Part shown: one piece after another, positions 6,720 through 13,744 of the stretch | Layout: each line of letters begins with the position of its first letter | How positions within the stretch are numbered: position 1 is the stretch's first letter | Assembly (NCBI GenBank): GCA_900545125.1 | Contig: UQXS01000013.1 | Span: 1 to 24,693, forward strand | Origin: an uncultured Ruminococcus sp. | Lineage (GTDB): Bacteria; Bacillota; Clostridia; Oscillospirales; Ruminococcaceae | DNA: 24,693 nt | Direction: 5' to 3' | The notes under the pieces: generated by a model | What the model was told of the DNA's origin: nothing | The model's input: the letters and a program-made list of their open reading frames with translations, nothing else | Databases searched by the model: none | Program-made: the position numbers and the translations under genes

Positions 6720-7793
6720 TTATTCAAGGTTAAGAAGTTTTTTCTGAACTGCAAGAGCATCACTATTAGTTAAGCCGTCGTAGTTTCCGGAGATGTCAGC
6801 GTTGAACTTGCCCTGCGGTGTGAGAGCGTATTCATCAGGATTGCCAACTGCCTGCATAATAGATACTGCATCGGCAAGGGAAAGCTCTCCGTCGTTGTTG
6901 GCGTCGCCGCCAATGTTGTTGTGCATATCAATAACGATATCTTCGGAAATGCCTGAAGAATTATCAAGAGTAATAATAAAAGGCTTAAGTCTTAAATCAT
7001 TATAAATCTGTTCAGCAACTTTATAAGTTTCTTCTGCTGAAAGATCCTCTCCTGCTGAAATTACAAACGTATTATCATCGGGAATAGTATAAGTAAATGG
7101 TTTACTTGCTGCATCTGTAATGATATCCCAGTCCAGATTGTTTTCGGCAATATATTTTTTCATCTGTTCAAGTGTAGACAAACCGTCATCTGTGGTTTTC
7201 TTGTCAACGTATTCAGTGATTGGAGATGAGGTCTTTACAGGAACAACGCTTTTTAGTTTAAATTCAAAATTCAATAGTCCATAAGATTCATTAAATATAT
7301 CACGAAGTTTACGTGCCTGTTCAAGTGTTACATCTTTTTTTCTCATTTCTTCATAAACGTGGTAACGTGGATGAATGGTCGGGTCTTCACCTGCTATTAC
7401 TACGGATGTTGAGTTATTGCTGTTTGAGATAATTCTTATATATTCTGCATCAGGGCAAATTTCTGCAATAATTTTTTTGAGTTTTTCTTCGTCAATGTTA
7501 TCTTTTACATCAAAAGAAGCTACATTCGGATTTCCGTCATCTAAGGTATAAATGTCAAACGAATTGGCATGCTCTTCGTTTTTGGCAATATAATCTCTGT
7601 TATTTATATACCACACAGTATGAGCGGTGAAAAAACTATCAGCAGGAACTTTATATGACTTTTCAATAAATTCGTCTACTTCTTCTTTGGTGTTAGTATA
7701 AAAATCGAAAGCTCCGACAGACAGGGAAGAAACAGTGCCGGCTGTCATTATTGAGGCAATAAGGAGAGCAGATAATCTTTTAAATTTTTTCAT
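6720..7793 (-). CDS. Secreted dockerin protein, paralogue 2
   Basis: A 357-residue exported protein, paralogous to the one at 5621-6658. A signal peptide spans about 1-28 (KKFKR, hydrophobic core, 'SLSVGA'). The C-terminal dockerin begins at residue 296 ('GDANNDGELSLADAV') and ends 'GNYDGLTNSDALAVQKK'. The middle part (about 29-295) is acidic, has repeated helix-rich patterns such as 'KKDVTLEQARKLRDIFN' and 'LSAEETYKVAEQIYNDL', and has no recognised catalytic motif. Unlike paralogue 1 it has a strong ribosome site (AGGAGG, 7 nt upstream of ATG). It starts 14 nt after the protease stop, so the two are surely co-transcribed. A structural, inhibitor or prodomain-like role beside the protease is possible but unproven. 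Confidence 0.87.
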   Translation of the reverse strand: MKKFKRLSALLIASIMTAGTVSSLSVGAFDFYTNTKEEVDEFIEKSYKVPADSFFTAHTVWYINNRDYIAKNEEHANSFDIYTLDDGNPNVASFDVKDNIDEEKLKKIIAEICPDAEYIRIISNSNNSTSVVIAGEDPTIHPRYHVYEEMRKKDVTLEQARKLRDIFNESYGLLNFEFKLKSVVPVKTSSPITEYVDKKTTDDGLSTLEQMKKYIAENNLDWDIITDAASKPFTYTIPDDNTFVISAGEDLSAEETYKVAEQIYNDLRLKPFIITLDNSSGISEDIVIDMHNNIGGDANNDGELSLADAVSIMQAVGNPDEYALTPQGKFNADISGNYDGLTNSDALAVQKKLLNLE

Positions 7794-7807
7794 AGTATAA
7801 CCTCCTG

Positions 7808-8929
7808 TTAATATTCAATGTTCGGGTTGCCGTTGTAAAATTTAAGGATGTCAGGATTTATTTTTACCCCTCTGTTATCATCGCCGCTTGTAGCTACGTT
7901 TATTGCAACGACAGTCTTATAATCATAACGCTCACCGCTATTGGTAGTGAATCCTTCTTCAGCATATACGGGAGCACCACTGTCTCCAGTAAACGTATCT
8001 GCATCATATATAATCTCCCCAGTTGTAGCATCTATTATCTTACCTTTAGCCTTAAATCTTATTCCATAAGGCTGACCTTCATAATTTGCAGGATATTTAT
8101 GTGGAAAGCCGGATACTATCACTTCACCATGTTTATTTATATAGTCATCAGTTGCAACACCAAGTTGAAGTCTGCCGTATTCACTCAAATCTTCTTCTAC
8201 ATACAGCAATGCATAGTCATAGCCTCTATAGTTAGGATTACCGTAAGTTTTGCATACATCTATATATTTAGGTGTAAGGGTTCTGTTAATATTACTGTCA
8301 ACAATTATAACATCATTTTCAATAAAACAATTTGTCCCTGGATTATAAACGCAATGAGCAGCAGTAGCAATAACATGGTCACTTACAATAAATCCAGTGC
8401 CGCCTATTGAAAGATTAACAACAGCAGTGTCATAATCTCTGATCATATCATTATCGCCTATTATTGCTCTCTGCTGTGAGTTGGCATTTGGAGAAGTATT
8501 GGTATTGTCAAAAGGGTTAACTGTCAGTGAATATTCACTGTATGAAGTTGGATCACTGCTGCTGTAGTAATGACGTACATATTCTCTGGTAGTTGCTACA
8601 GCCTGTGTATCAGCGCCAACCGGAGCAGGAAGATTAATACCGTCCAAACTGCTGCCGTTTATAAGCTGCATCCAATAATGTGAAAGCACAGTTGCATCCT
8701 TTTTACTTATAATGCCGTTGCCGTCAAAATCAAGCGATTTCTGACTTGTAGGATTAAAGCCGCCAACAAGATACTGGAGAATGAAAGAACCGTCAGACAC
8801 CAAGATTCTTCCGTCACCGTCAGGGTCACGAACAGTTGTTACTGCCGAACCTGACATTGAAACTGTTGAAACTGTCGCAATAGCCATAGCAGCAATCAAA
8901 GCTGCTTTTTGTTTTTCATAACATATCAC
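7808..8929 (-). CDS. Dockerin-bearing trypsin-like serine protease (S1/V8-type), start region needs a -1 shift
   Basis: A secreted endopeptidase. In the uninterrupted frame (373 codons from GTG) the order is signal peptide (about 1-29), dockerin (about 33-91, calcium loops 'DPDGDGRILVSD' and 'DFDGNGIISKKD'), linker, then a chymotrypsin-fold domain (about 155-373). The triad is His192 ('TAAHC'), Asp238 ('GYDYALL') and Ser317 ('TGDSGAP'). The dockerin should tether it to a cellulosome-like scaffoldin. The start is problematic. AAGGAG overlaps the GTG and so cannot serve it; it is ideally placed (9 nt) for an ATG at 8919-8917 in the +1 frame, which hits a stop after 7 codons. A -1 slip there would give MKNKKAALIAAM..., a normal signal peptide. 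First gene of the three-gene cluster. Confidence 0.88.
   Translation of the reverse strand: MICYEKQKAALIAAMAIATVSTVSMSGSAVTTVRDPDGDGRILVSDGSFILQYLVGGFNPTSQKSLDFDGNGIISKKDATVLSHYWMQLINGSSLDGINLPAPVGADTQAVATTREYVRHYYSSSDPTSYSEYSLTVNPFDNTNTSPNANSQQRAIIGDNDMIRDYDTAVVNLSIGGTGFIVSDHVIATAAHCVYNPGTNCFIENDVIIVDSNINRTLTPKYIDVCKTYGNPNYRGYDYALLYVEEDLSEYGRLQLGVATDDYINKHGEVIVSGFPHKYPANYEGQPYGIRFKAKGKIIDATTGEIIYDADTFTGDSGAPVYAEEGFTTNSGERYDYKTVVAINVATSGDDNRGVKINPDILKFYNGNPNIEY
8905..8919 (-). other. Candidate -1 slippery site or frameshift in the protease signal-peptide codons
   Basis: On the minus strand ATG AAA AAC AAA AAG CAG CTT TGA follows AAGGAG by 9 nt. Slipping back one base on C AAA AAG joins this frame to the long protease frame at GCA GCT TTG. 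It may be programmed recoding, transcriptional slippage on the A-run, a real inactivating indel, or a sequencing or assembly error. Confidence 0.5.
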
Positions 8930-8999
8930 TCCTTAAAAATAAATGAAAGGTAACGTAGTTTCTATGCGTATGAATCCAGAGAATATTCTCTTTATATAT

Positions 9000-9028
9000 A
9001 TTGTACCAACTTCTTCCTGTAATGTCAA
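9000..9028 (-). promoter_or_regulatory. Sigma-A promoter for the dockerin-protease cluster
   Basis: Perfect TTGACA (9028-9023), 17-nt spacer, TACAAT (9005-9000) on the minus strand. The 5' leader is about 75 nt. No other convincing promoter is seen before 5621, so all three dockerin genes probably depend on it. Confidence 0.82.
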
Positions 9029-9105
9029 TATGCAGATATACCAAATTTGTTGAGAAACATTTGTGCAATAATCAGCGCATAACCGAAAAAATGTTTGATT
9101 TTTAA

Positions 9106-9134
9106 TTGACAACTGCTTTGCGGCATGATACAAT
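9106..9134 (+). promoter_or_regulatory. Sigma-A promoter for the SLOG gene
   Basis: Perfect TTGACA (9106-9111), 17-nt spacer, TACAAT (9129-9134), 31 nt upstream of the ATG at 9166. It diverges from the dockerin-cluster promoter. Confidence 0.83.
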
Positions 9135-9165
9135 AATATCATAGAATGAAAGAGAGGACAAACTT

Positions 9166-9642
9166 ATGAATTCAGTTTGCTTTACAGGACACAGAACTAT
9201 TTACGGAACGGCGGAGATCAGCAAAAAGCTGACCGGCGTACTTGAAAAATGGATATGCACCCGTGGGATAACCGACTTTTACGCCGGAGGAGCTGTTGGG
9301 TGGGATACGCTGGCAGCCAATGCGGTTATCAGACTGCGTGAAGAATATCCGCAAATAAAGCTTCATCTGGTGCTGCCGTGCTCCAATGAGGAGCAGACCT
9401 CCAGGTGGACAGAGCCGCAGCGGAGGGAATTTTACCGTATTCTCAGACTTGCCGATTCGGTCGAATATATTTCAGACCGCTACTATAACGGCTGTATGAA
9501 GCAAAGGAATATCCGGCTTGTTGAACACGCTGAAAAAGGCTGCTTCTGCTACTGGGATCCTTCGATATTCAGCAGCGGCACTGGTCAGACGGTGCGCCTT
9601 GCCATGAAGAAAAACCTTGAAATTATTAATTTTCGTGAGTAA
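9166..9642 (+). CDS. SLOG-family (DUF1273/YpsA-like) nucleotide-binding protein
   Basis: A 158-residue protein of the SLOG superfamily, related to the DUF1273/YpsA group. It opens with 'CFTGHR' and has 'YAGGAVGWDTLAANAV', the glycine-rich Rossmann-like phosphate loop and acidic residue of this fold, then 'VLPCSNEEQTSRW' and 'MKQRNIRLVEHAEKGCFCYW'. SLOG proteins bind nucleotide-derived ligands; B. subtilis YpsA affects cell division and phage defence links exist for other SLOG groups, but this gene has no defence partner here and its role is unknown. It has an AGAGGA ribosome site and its own promoter. A collapsed palindromic element follows 8 nt after the stop. Confidence 0.82.
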   Translation: MNSVCFTGHRTIYGTAEISKKLTGVLEKWICTRGITDFYAGGAVGWDTLAANAVIRLREEYPQIKLHLVLPCSNEEQTSRWTEPQRREFYRILRLADSVEYISDRYYNGCMKQRNIRLVEHAEKGCFCYWDPSIFSSGTGQTVRLAMKKNLEIINFRE

Positions 9643-9650
9643 AAGTTTAA

Positions 9651-9683
9651 GGCAGCACTGCACAAAAATTGTACGGTGCTGCC
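9651..9683. repeat. Collapsed copy of the GGCAACACCGCA palindromic element
   Basis: A 33-nt hairpin, GGCAGCACTGCACAA ... TTGTACGGTGCTGCC, whose arms match the terminal inverted repeats of the long elements at 11871-12068 and 21112-21270 but with the interior missing. Flanks are TTAA and TTAC. It sits between convergent genes (SLOG and ktrA) and may have been kept as a transcription terminator for either side. Confidence 0.65.
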
Positions 9684-9720
9684 TTACTCAGAAATCTCTT
9701 GAGATCCGTTGCTGTACGGG

Positions 9721-10365
9721 TTATTTTGTAAGTTTCATTATGCTTTCTTCGTTTCCCATGACAAGGAGCGTCTGATTGCGTTCAAATACATGATCCGGGC
9801 TGAATACCGGCATAAAATGAGCGCCGGTCTTTATAGCGATAATTGAAATATTGTACTTCTGACGGACGTTTTTTTCAAGGATCGTTTTTCCCTCCCACGA
9901 CCTCGGAACAGTTATTTCGTAGATCGAGTAGTCGTCGTCAATGCGGAAGTAATCGAGTATGTGGTTTGAGCCGAATTTTACCGCAAGGCGTTCGGCAGTT
10001 TCCCTTTCGGGATAAATAACTGAATCAGCGCCGTTCCGGAGCAGAAATTTCTTGTGGATATCCCTGTTTGCACGGGCAAAAACGTGTTTTGCACCTTTTT
10101 CCTTTACAAGAGCCGTTGTTTCAAGAGAAGCCTGAAAATTATCGCCTATCGCCACAATGACCATATCGAAATTTCCGACGCCGAGTGAATCAATGAAGTC
10201 CGGATCAGTGCAGTCGCCTATCTGAGCATCGGTGACAAATCTCATTGAAGCGTTCACACGTTCTTCTCTTATGTCAACGGCGAGAACTTCGTTATTCTGT
10301 TCCACAAGTTTTTTTGCTATGTGCCTGCCGAAACGTCCGAGTCCAAGTACTAAGAATGAGTTCAT
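9721..10365 (-). CDS. ktrA: KtrA/TrkA-type RCK regulatory subunit of K+ uptake
   Basis: A 214-residue cytosolic gating subunit. The RCK_N Rossmann domain starts at once with 'LVLGLGRFGRHIAKKL' and has the ribose-binding acidic residue at the end of strand 2 ('VLAVD'). The C-terminal TrkA_C domain (about 135-214) includes 'YFRIDDDYSIYEITVP'. KtrA octamers bind ATP/ADP or NAD(H), and some also cyclic di-AMP through the C-domain, and open the KtrB channel. It starts 20 nt after the ktrB stop with AGGAGG before the ATG, so the two form one operon. Confidence 0.94.
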   Translation of the reverse strand: MNSFLVLGLGRFGRHIAKKLVEQNNEVLAVDIREERVNASMRFVTDAQIGDCTDPDFIDSLGVGNFDMVIVAIGDNFQASLETTALVKEKGAKHVFARANRDIHKKFLLRNGADSVIYPERETAERLAVKFGSNHILDYFRIDDDYSIYEITVPRSWEGKTILEKNVRQKYNISIIAIKTGAHFMPVFSPDHVFERNQTLLVMGNEESIMKLTK

Positions 10366-10385
10366 TTATATTACCTCCTGCGATA

Positions 10386-11729
10386 TTATCCCACCGAGAT
10401 TTTTTCCGAGGGATACTGTGAATTTATATTTGATTGTTTGTTGTTGAATGATTCCAGAATGGTAAGTCCGCCTGTTCTGCCCATGAACATCAGCAGTATC
10501 AGTATGATCTGTGAGGGAATGCTCAGAGATGATGTGACTCCAAGGGAAAGACCGACGGTTGCGGCTGCCGATACGCTTTCAAAGAGGGCAGGCATGATCC
10601 CGATATTCTCTATGAAGCTTATTGCAATTGCGCTTATTCCGGAGACGGTGAGGTAAAGCATCATTACGCAGCAGGCATTGTGGAGTATGCTGTCGTCGAT
10701 TCTTCTTTTGAAGCATTCGAGGGATTTTCTCTGGCGGAATGCCGAAAAAATGCTGATATAAAGCACTGAAAAAGTGGTTATCTTTATACCTCCGGCAGTA
10801 GATCCCGAAGCACCGCCGATAAACATAAGTACTGTCATAAGCATCTGACCTGCCTCGTTCATCTGCGACAGATCAACGGATGAAAATCCGGCAGTTCTTG
10901 CGGATGCGGACTGAAAACAGGATGCAAGCAGTTTTTCGCCGAAGCTGAGATTTTCATACGCAGGGGAACTGTATTCCAGTATCATGAATCCGGCTGCTCC
11001 AAGAAAAAGGAGTATTCCCGAAACGGTTATTACTACTTTTGTCTGAAGCTTGTAGCGTTTGAAATGCCATTTATTATGTAAAATATCGTCCCATACCAGA
11101 AATCCCAGACCCCCCAGAATTATAAGAGCCATAAGCACGATGTTTACCAATATATCGCTGTGAACGGTAATCATAGATGAACCGGGCGAAGTTTTTCCCA
11201 TAAGGTCTATACCGGCATTGCAGAAAGCGGAAACGGAATGAAATACCGAGTAATACAGACCTCTGACGACCCCGAATTCCGGACAGAACCGCAGGGCAAG
11301 CAGAGCCGCACCGGAGAGTTCCACGATAAGCGAGCCGGTCAGGATAAATCGTGTCATGCGGACAATTCCGCCGACCTGATGAGCACCGACGGATTCCTGC
11401 ATGGTGAAACGCTGTCTGAGACCGATTTTCTGCTTTGTATATGAAAGTGCGAAAATTGCAATGGTCATAAATCCCACGCCGCCTATCTGTATCATGGCGA
11501 GTATTACGAGCTGTCCGAAAAGAGTCCAGTGAGTATAGACATCCGACAGCACAAGACCTGTAACGCAGGTCGCCGATGTTGCGGTGAAGAGAGATTCGTT
11601 GACGGATGTCATACCGCCGCTGCGGCTTGAAACGGGCAGCGTCAGCAGGATAGTTCCGATGAGTATTACCGTAAAATAGCCGAGCATGAGTATTCTTGTC
11701 AGCTTCATATTTTTCAGGGATTTAAGCAT
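10386..11729 (-). CDS. ktrB: KtrB/TrkH-type potassium translocating subunit
   Basis: An integral membrane K+ transporter of the TrkH/KtrB superfamily with four M1-P-M2 repeats. The four filter loops are visible: 'SATCVTGL', 'SAFCNAGIDL', 'SARTAGFSS' and 'AATVGLSLG'. The gating intramembrane loop after repeat 3 is 'GGASGSTAGGIK'. The frame is open from a GTG at 11738, but I prefer the ATG at 11729 (447 residues) because AGG lies 8 nt before it and the product then begins MLKSLKNMKLTR, the usual basic start. It is driven by a consensus promoter at 11778-11806 and followed by ktrA. Uptake should be Na+-coupled or driven by membrane potential, for osmotic and pH homeostasis. Confidence 0.94.
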   Translation of the reverse strand: MLKSLKNMKLTRILMLGYFTVILIGTILLTLPVSSRSGGMTSVNESLFTATSATCVTGLVLSDVYTHWTLFGQLVILAMIQIGGVGFMTIAIFALSYTKQKIGLRQRFTMQESVGAHQVGGIVRMTRFILTGSLIVELSGAALLALRFCPEFGVVRGLYYSVFHSVSAFCNAGIDLMGKTSPGSSMITVHSDILVNIVLMALIILGGLGFLVWDDILHNKWHFKRYKLQTKVVITVSGILLFLGAAGFMILEYSSPAYENLSFGEKLLASCFQSASARTAGFSSVDLSQMNEAGQMLMTVLMFIGGASGSTAGGIKITTFSVLYISIFSAFRQRKSLECFKRRIDDSILHNACCVMMLYLTVSGISAIAISFIENIGIMPALFESVSAAATVGLSLGVTSSLSIPSQIILILLMFMGRTGGLTILESFNNKQSNINSQYPSEKISVG

Positions 11730-11777
11730 TTTCTGCACCTGTCTTTCTGGATTGCCGTAGTTTTAGGGATTGGTATT

Positions 11778-11806
11778 ATTATATCATGGTACCGTATGAT
11801 TGTCAA
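11778..11806 (-). promoter_or_regulatory. Sigma-A promoter for ktrBA
   Basis: Perfect TTGACA (11806-11801), 17-nt spacer, perfect TATAAT (11783-11778) on the minus strand, about 50 nt upstream of ktrB. It lies back to back with the glyS promoter. I see no cyclic di-AMP (ydaO-type) riboswitch, as the leader is too short. Confidence 0.87.
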
Positions 11807-11822
11807 GGCAGGAAAAAATAGC

Positions 11823-11851
11823 TTGACATTTCCGCAGAAATCGCTTAAAAT
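11823..11851 (+). promoter_or_regulatory. Sigma-A promoter for glyS
   Basis: Perfect TTGACA (11823-11828), 17-nt spacer, TAAAAT (11846-11851). The predicted start is near 11858, so the palindromic element at 11871-12068 lies entirely inside the glyS 5' leader. A TATAAT at 11851-11856 would need a 22-nt spacer and is less likely. Confidence 0.72.
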
Positions 11852-11870
11852 ATAATAGATGTATATTATC

Positions 11871-12068
11871 GGCAACACCGCACAAAGCCCGCCTGACGGC
11901 TTTGCACGTCATCTGATTGCATATTTTCCGTCATCTTGCACAGATATTTCTTGACATACGCCCGAAGGAAGTGCCCTTGGGGTACGACAGTATGCCTGCG
12001 CCATTTCTGTACAATCTGACAAAAAATCTGACTGCGCATCTGCCGCACAAGCTTTGTGCGGTGCTGCC
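11871..12068. mobile_element. Palindromic MITE-like element, copy A (198 bp)
   Basis: Termini are inverted repeats: GGCAACACCGCACAAAG at the left and CTTTGTGCGGTGCTGCC at the right. The interior continues as a second pair of arms (ATTTTCCGTCAT... against ...CTGACAAAAAAT), so the whole unit folds back. It aligns over most of its length with copy B (21112-21270), but has extra GC-rich hairpin segments (CCGCCTGACGG and about 28 nt around 11962-11990). TATC on both sides (11867-11870 and 12069-12072) looks like a 4-bp target duplication. There is no ORF for a transposase, so it would be non-autonomous. The family is not one I can name. Confidence 0.8.
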
Positions 12069-12091
12069 TATCATGAAACGAGGTCATAAAA

Positions 12092-13495
12092 ATGAAGAAT
12101 AACGAAAAAATAATGGACAGAATCGTAGAACTCTGCAAATCAAAGGGTTTTGTATATCCCGGTTCTGAGATCTACGGAGGTCTTGCAAATACATGGGATT
12201 ACGGCCCTCTCGGCGTTGAACTCAAAAACAATATCAAGAGAGCATGGATGAAGAAATTCGTTCAGGAAAACAAGTACAACGTAGGTCTTGACAGTGCTAT
12301 CCTGATGAATCCGCAGACATGGGTGGCATCCGGTCATATCGGCGGATTTTCAGACCCTCTCATGGACTGCAAGGAGTGCAAGACACGTCACCGTGCAGAT
12401 AATCTCATCGAAGATTTTGACGGAACGAATGTAGCAGGCTGGACTAACCAGCAAATGACGGACTACATAAACGAAAAGGGAATAGTCTGCCCGAACTGCG
12501 GAAAGCATAATTTTACGGATATCCGTCAGTTCAACCTTATGTTCAAGACATTTCAGGGCGTTACAGAGGACAGCAAGTCTGAGCTGTATCTCCGTCCTGA
12601 AACGGCACAGGGAATTTTCGTAAACTTTGCAAATATCCAGAGAACCACACGAAAGAAAGTTCCTTTCGGCGTTGCGCAGGTTGGAAAGTCTTTCAGAAAC
12701 GAGATCACTCCCGGAAACTTTATCTTCCGTGTACGTGAGTTCGAGCAGATGGAACTTGAATTCTTCTGTAAGCCGGGTACTGATCTGGAGTGGTTCAGCT
12801 ACTGGAGAAGCTTCTGTAAGAATTTCCTGCTTAGTCTTGGTCTTAAAGAAGAAAATATCCGTCTCCGTGACCACGATCAGGAGGAGCTCTGCTTCTACTC
12901 CAAGGCTACGACCGACTTTGAATATCTTTTCCCGTTCGGCTGGGGCGAACTCTGGGGCGTTGCCGACCGTACGGATTACGACCTGACACAGCACATCAAG
13001 ACAAGCGGAAAGTCTCTGGAATATTTTGATCCCGAAACAAATGAGAAGTATATCCCCTATGTTATCGAGCCTTCTCTCGGCGTTGAAAGACTGTTCCTTT
13101 CGATCGTCACCGAGGCATATGACGAGGAGGAACTCGTTTCAACCGATAAAAACGGAAACGAAAAGAGAGAGACCAGAACCGTTATGCGTTTCCATCCGGC
13201 TCTTGCGCCTTTCAAGTGCGCCGTGCTTCCCCTTGTCAAGAAGCTTACACCCAAGGCAGAGGAAGTATACGAGATGCTTTCCAAAAAGTTCATGGTCGAT
13301 TTCGACGAAACGGGAACTATCGGAAAGAGATACCGCCGTCAGGACGAGATCGGTACACCTTTCTGCATTACTTACGACTTTGATACCCTTGAAAAGGACA
13401 ACTGTGTAACCGTTCGTGACCGTGATACAATGACTCAGGAAAGAGTTGCCATTGATGATCTCGCTGCTTATATCGAGAAAAAAATTGCATTCTGA
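12092..13495 (+). CDS. glyS: Glycine--tRNA ligase, dimeric eukaryote-like type
   Basis: A 467-residue class II synthetase that charges tRNA-Gly. It is the single-chain alpha2 form, not the alpha2-beta2 GlyQ/GlyS form. Class II motifs are present: motif 1 near 'GPLGVELKNNIKRAW', motif 2 'SFRNEITPGNFIFRVREFEQMELEFF', split here as 'FRNEITPGNF' and 'RVREFEQMELEFF', and motif 3 'EPSLGVERLFLSI'. A zinc-ribbon-like insertion has CxxC pairs ('CKECKTRH', 'CPNCGKHN'). The C-terminal anticodon-binding domain begins about 'FKCAVLPLVKK'. The ATG has GAGG about 9 nt upstream. Firmicute glyS genes are often T-box controlled, but none is seen; the leader holds a palindromic element instead. A strong terminator follows. 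Confidence 0.96.
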   Translation: MKNNEKIMDRIVELCKSKGFVYPGSEIYGGLANTWDYGPLGVELKNNIKRAWMKKFVQENKYNVGLDSAILMNPQTWVASGHIGGFSDPLMDCKECKTRHRADNLIEDFDGTNVAGWTNQQMTDYINEKGIVCPNCGKHNFTDIRQFNLMFKTFQGVTEDSKSELYLRPETAQGIFVNFANIQRTTRKKVPFGVAQVGKSFRNEITPGNFIFRVREFEQMELEFFCKPGTDLEWFSYWRSFCKNFLLSLGLKEENIRLRDHDQEELCFYSKATTDFEYLFPFGWGELWGVADRTDYDLTQHIKTSGKSLEYFDPETNEKYIPYVIEPSLGVERLFLSIVTEAYDEEELVSTDKNGNEKRETRTVMRFHPALAPFKCAVLPLVKKLTPKAEEVYEMLSKKFMVDFDETGTIGKRYRRQDEIGTPFCITYDFDTLEKDNCVTVRDRDTMTQERVAIDDLAAYIEKKIAF

Positions 13496-13505
13496 AAAAT
13501 GCCAT

Positions 13506-13546
13506 AAAAAGGGAATCCCTCTCTTCTGTTGAGGGATTCCCTTTTT
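13506..13546 (+). terminator. Strong intrinsic terminator after glyS
   Basis: A 16-bp perfect stem (AAAAAGGGAATCCCTC paired with its complement, 9-nt loop) ends in CCCTTTTTC, 10 nt after the glyS stop. As the arms are A-rich on the left and T-rich on the right it could act in both directions. Confidence 0.92.
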
Positions 13547-13584
13547 CGCTATTCTGCGAGTATATATCCAATGTTGATGATTAA

Positions 13585-13744
13585 GAGGTACTGTTCCTCA
13601 TACTCGTGTTAAAAGGAGCATTCTCCTCCGGATATTGATTTTATTTTTTTCATTACTCCTTAATGGGGTAATGAAAAAAATAAAAATGGGTTTCCAAAGG
13701 GGATGTACTCCCCTTTGGCAGGGGTGTGGGGACGGAGTCCCCAC
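13585..13744. repeat. Array of five consecutive hairpins between glyS and metH
   Basis: About 160 non-coding bases hold five inverted repeats in a row. (1) GAGG/CCTC at 13585-13599. (2) AGGAG/CTCCT at 13614-13627. (3) A perfect 18-bp AT-rich pair with arms 13639-13656 and 13668-13685 and an 11-nt loop. (4) CCAAAGGGG/CCCCTTTGG at 13694-13718. (5) GTGGGGAC/GTCCCCAC at 13726-13744, loop GGA, touching the metH stop. On the minus strand hairpins 5 and 4 are followed by a T-rich stretch, so they could end the pheA-metH transcript. So many exact stems in a row go beyond a normal terminator and suggest an intergenic repeat or a structured RNA. Confidence 0.75.

Noticed and set aside
8927..8929. GTG as the real start of the dockerin protease
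   Set aside because: AAGGAG covers its first base, so it cannot be used as its ribosome site, and no other site is seen upstream. Kept only as the left limit of the open frame.
9166..9642. The SLOG gene as part of an antiphage system
   Set aside because: Some SLOG proteins act in defence, but this one stands alone with its own promoter, and no effector (nuclease, TIR, membrane protein) is encoded next to it on that strand.
11730..11738. GTG start extending KtrB by 3 residues
   Set aside because: It overlaps the AGG that is best spaced for the ATG at 11729.
11787..11794. GGTACCG near glyS, resembling part of a T-box sequence
   Set aside because: It is upstream of the glyS promoter and inside the ktrB promoter spacer. 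No specifier stem, antiterminator or terminator follows, and the element in the leader explains the structure there.
12350..12994. 214-codon minus-strand frame opposite glyS
   Set aside because: A shadow of a strongly conserved synthetase gene, without start signals or recognisable protein features.
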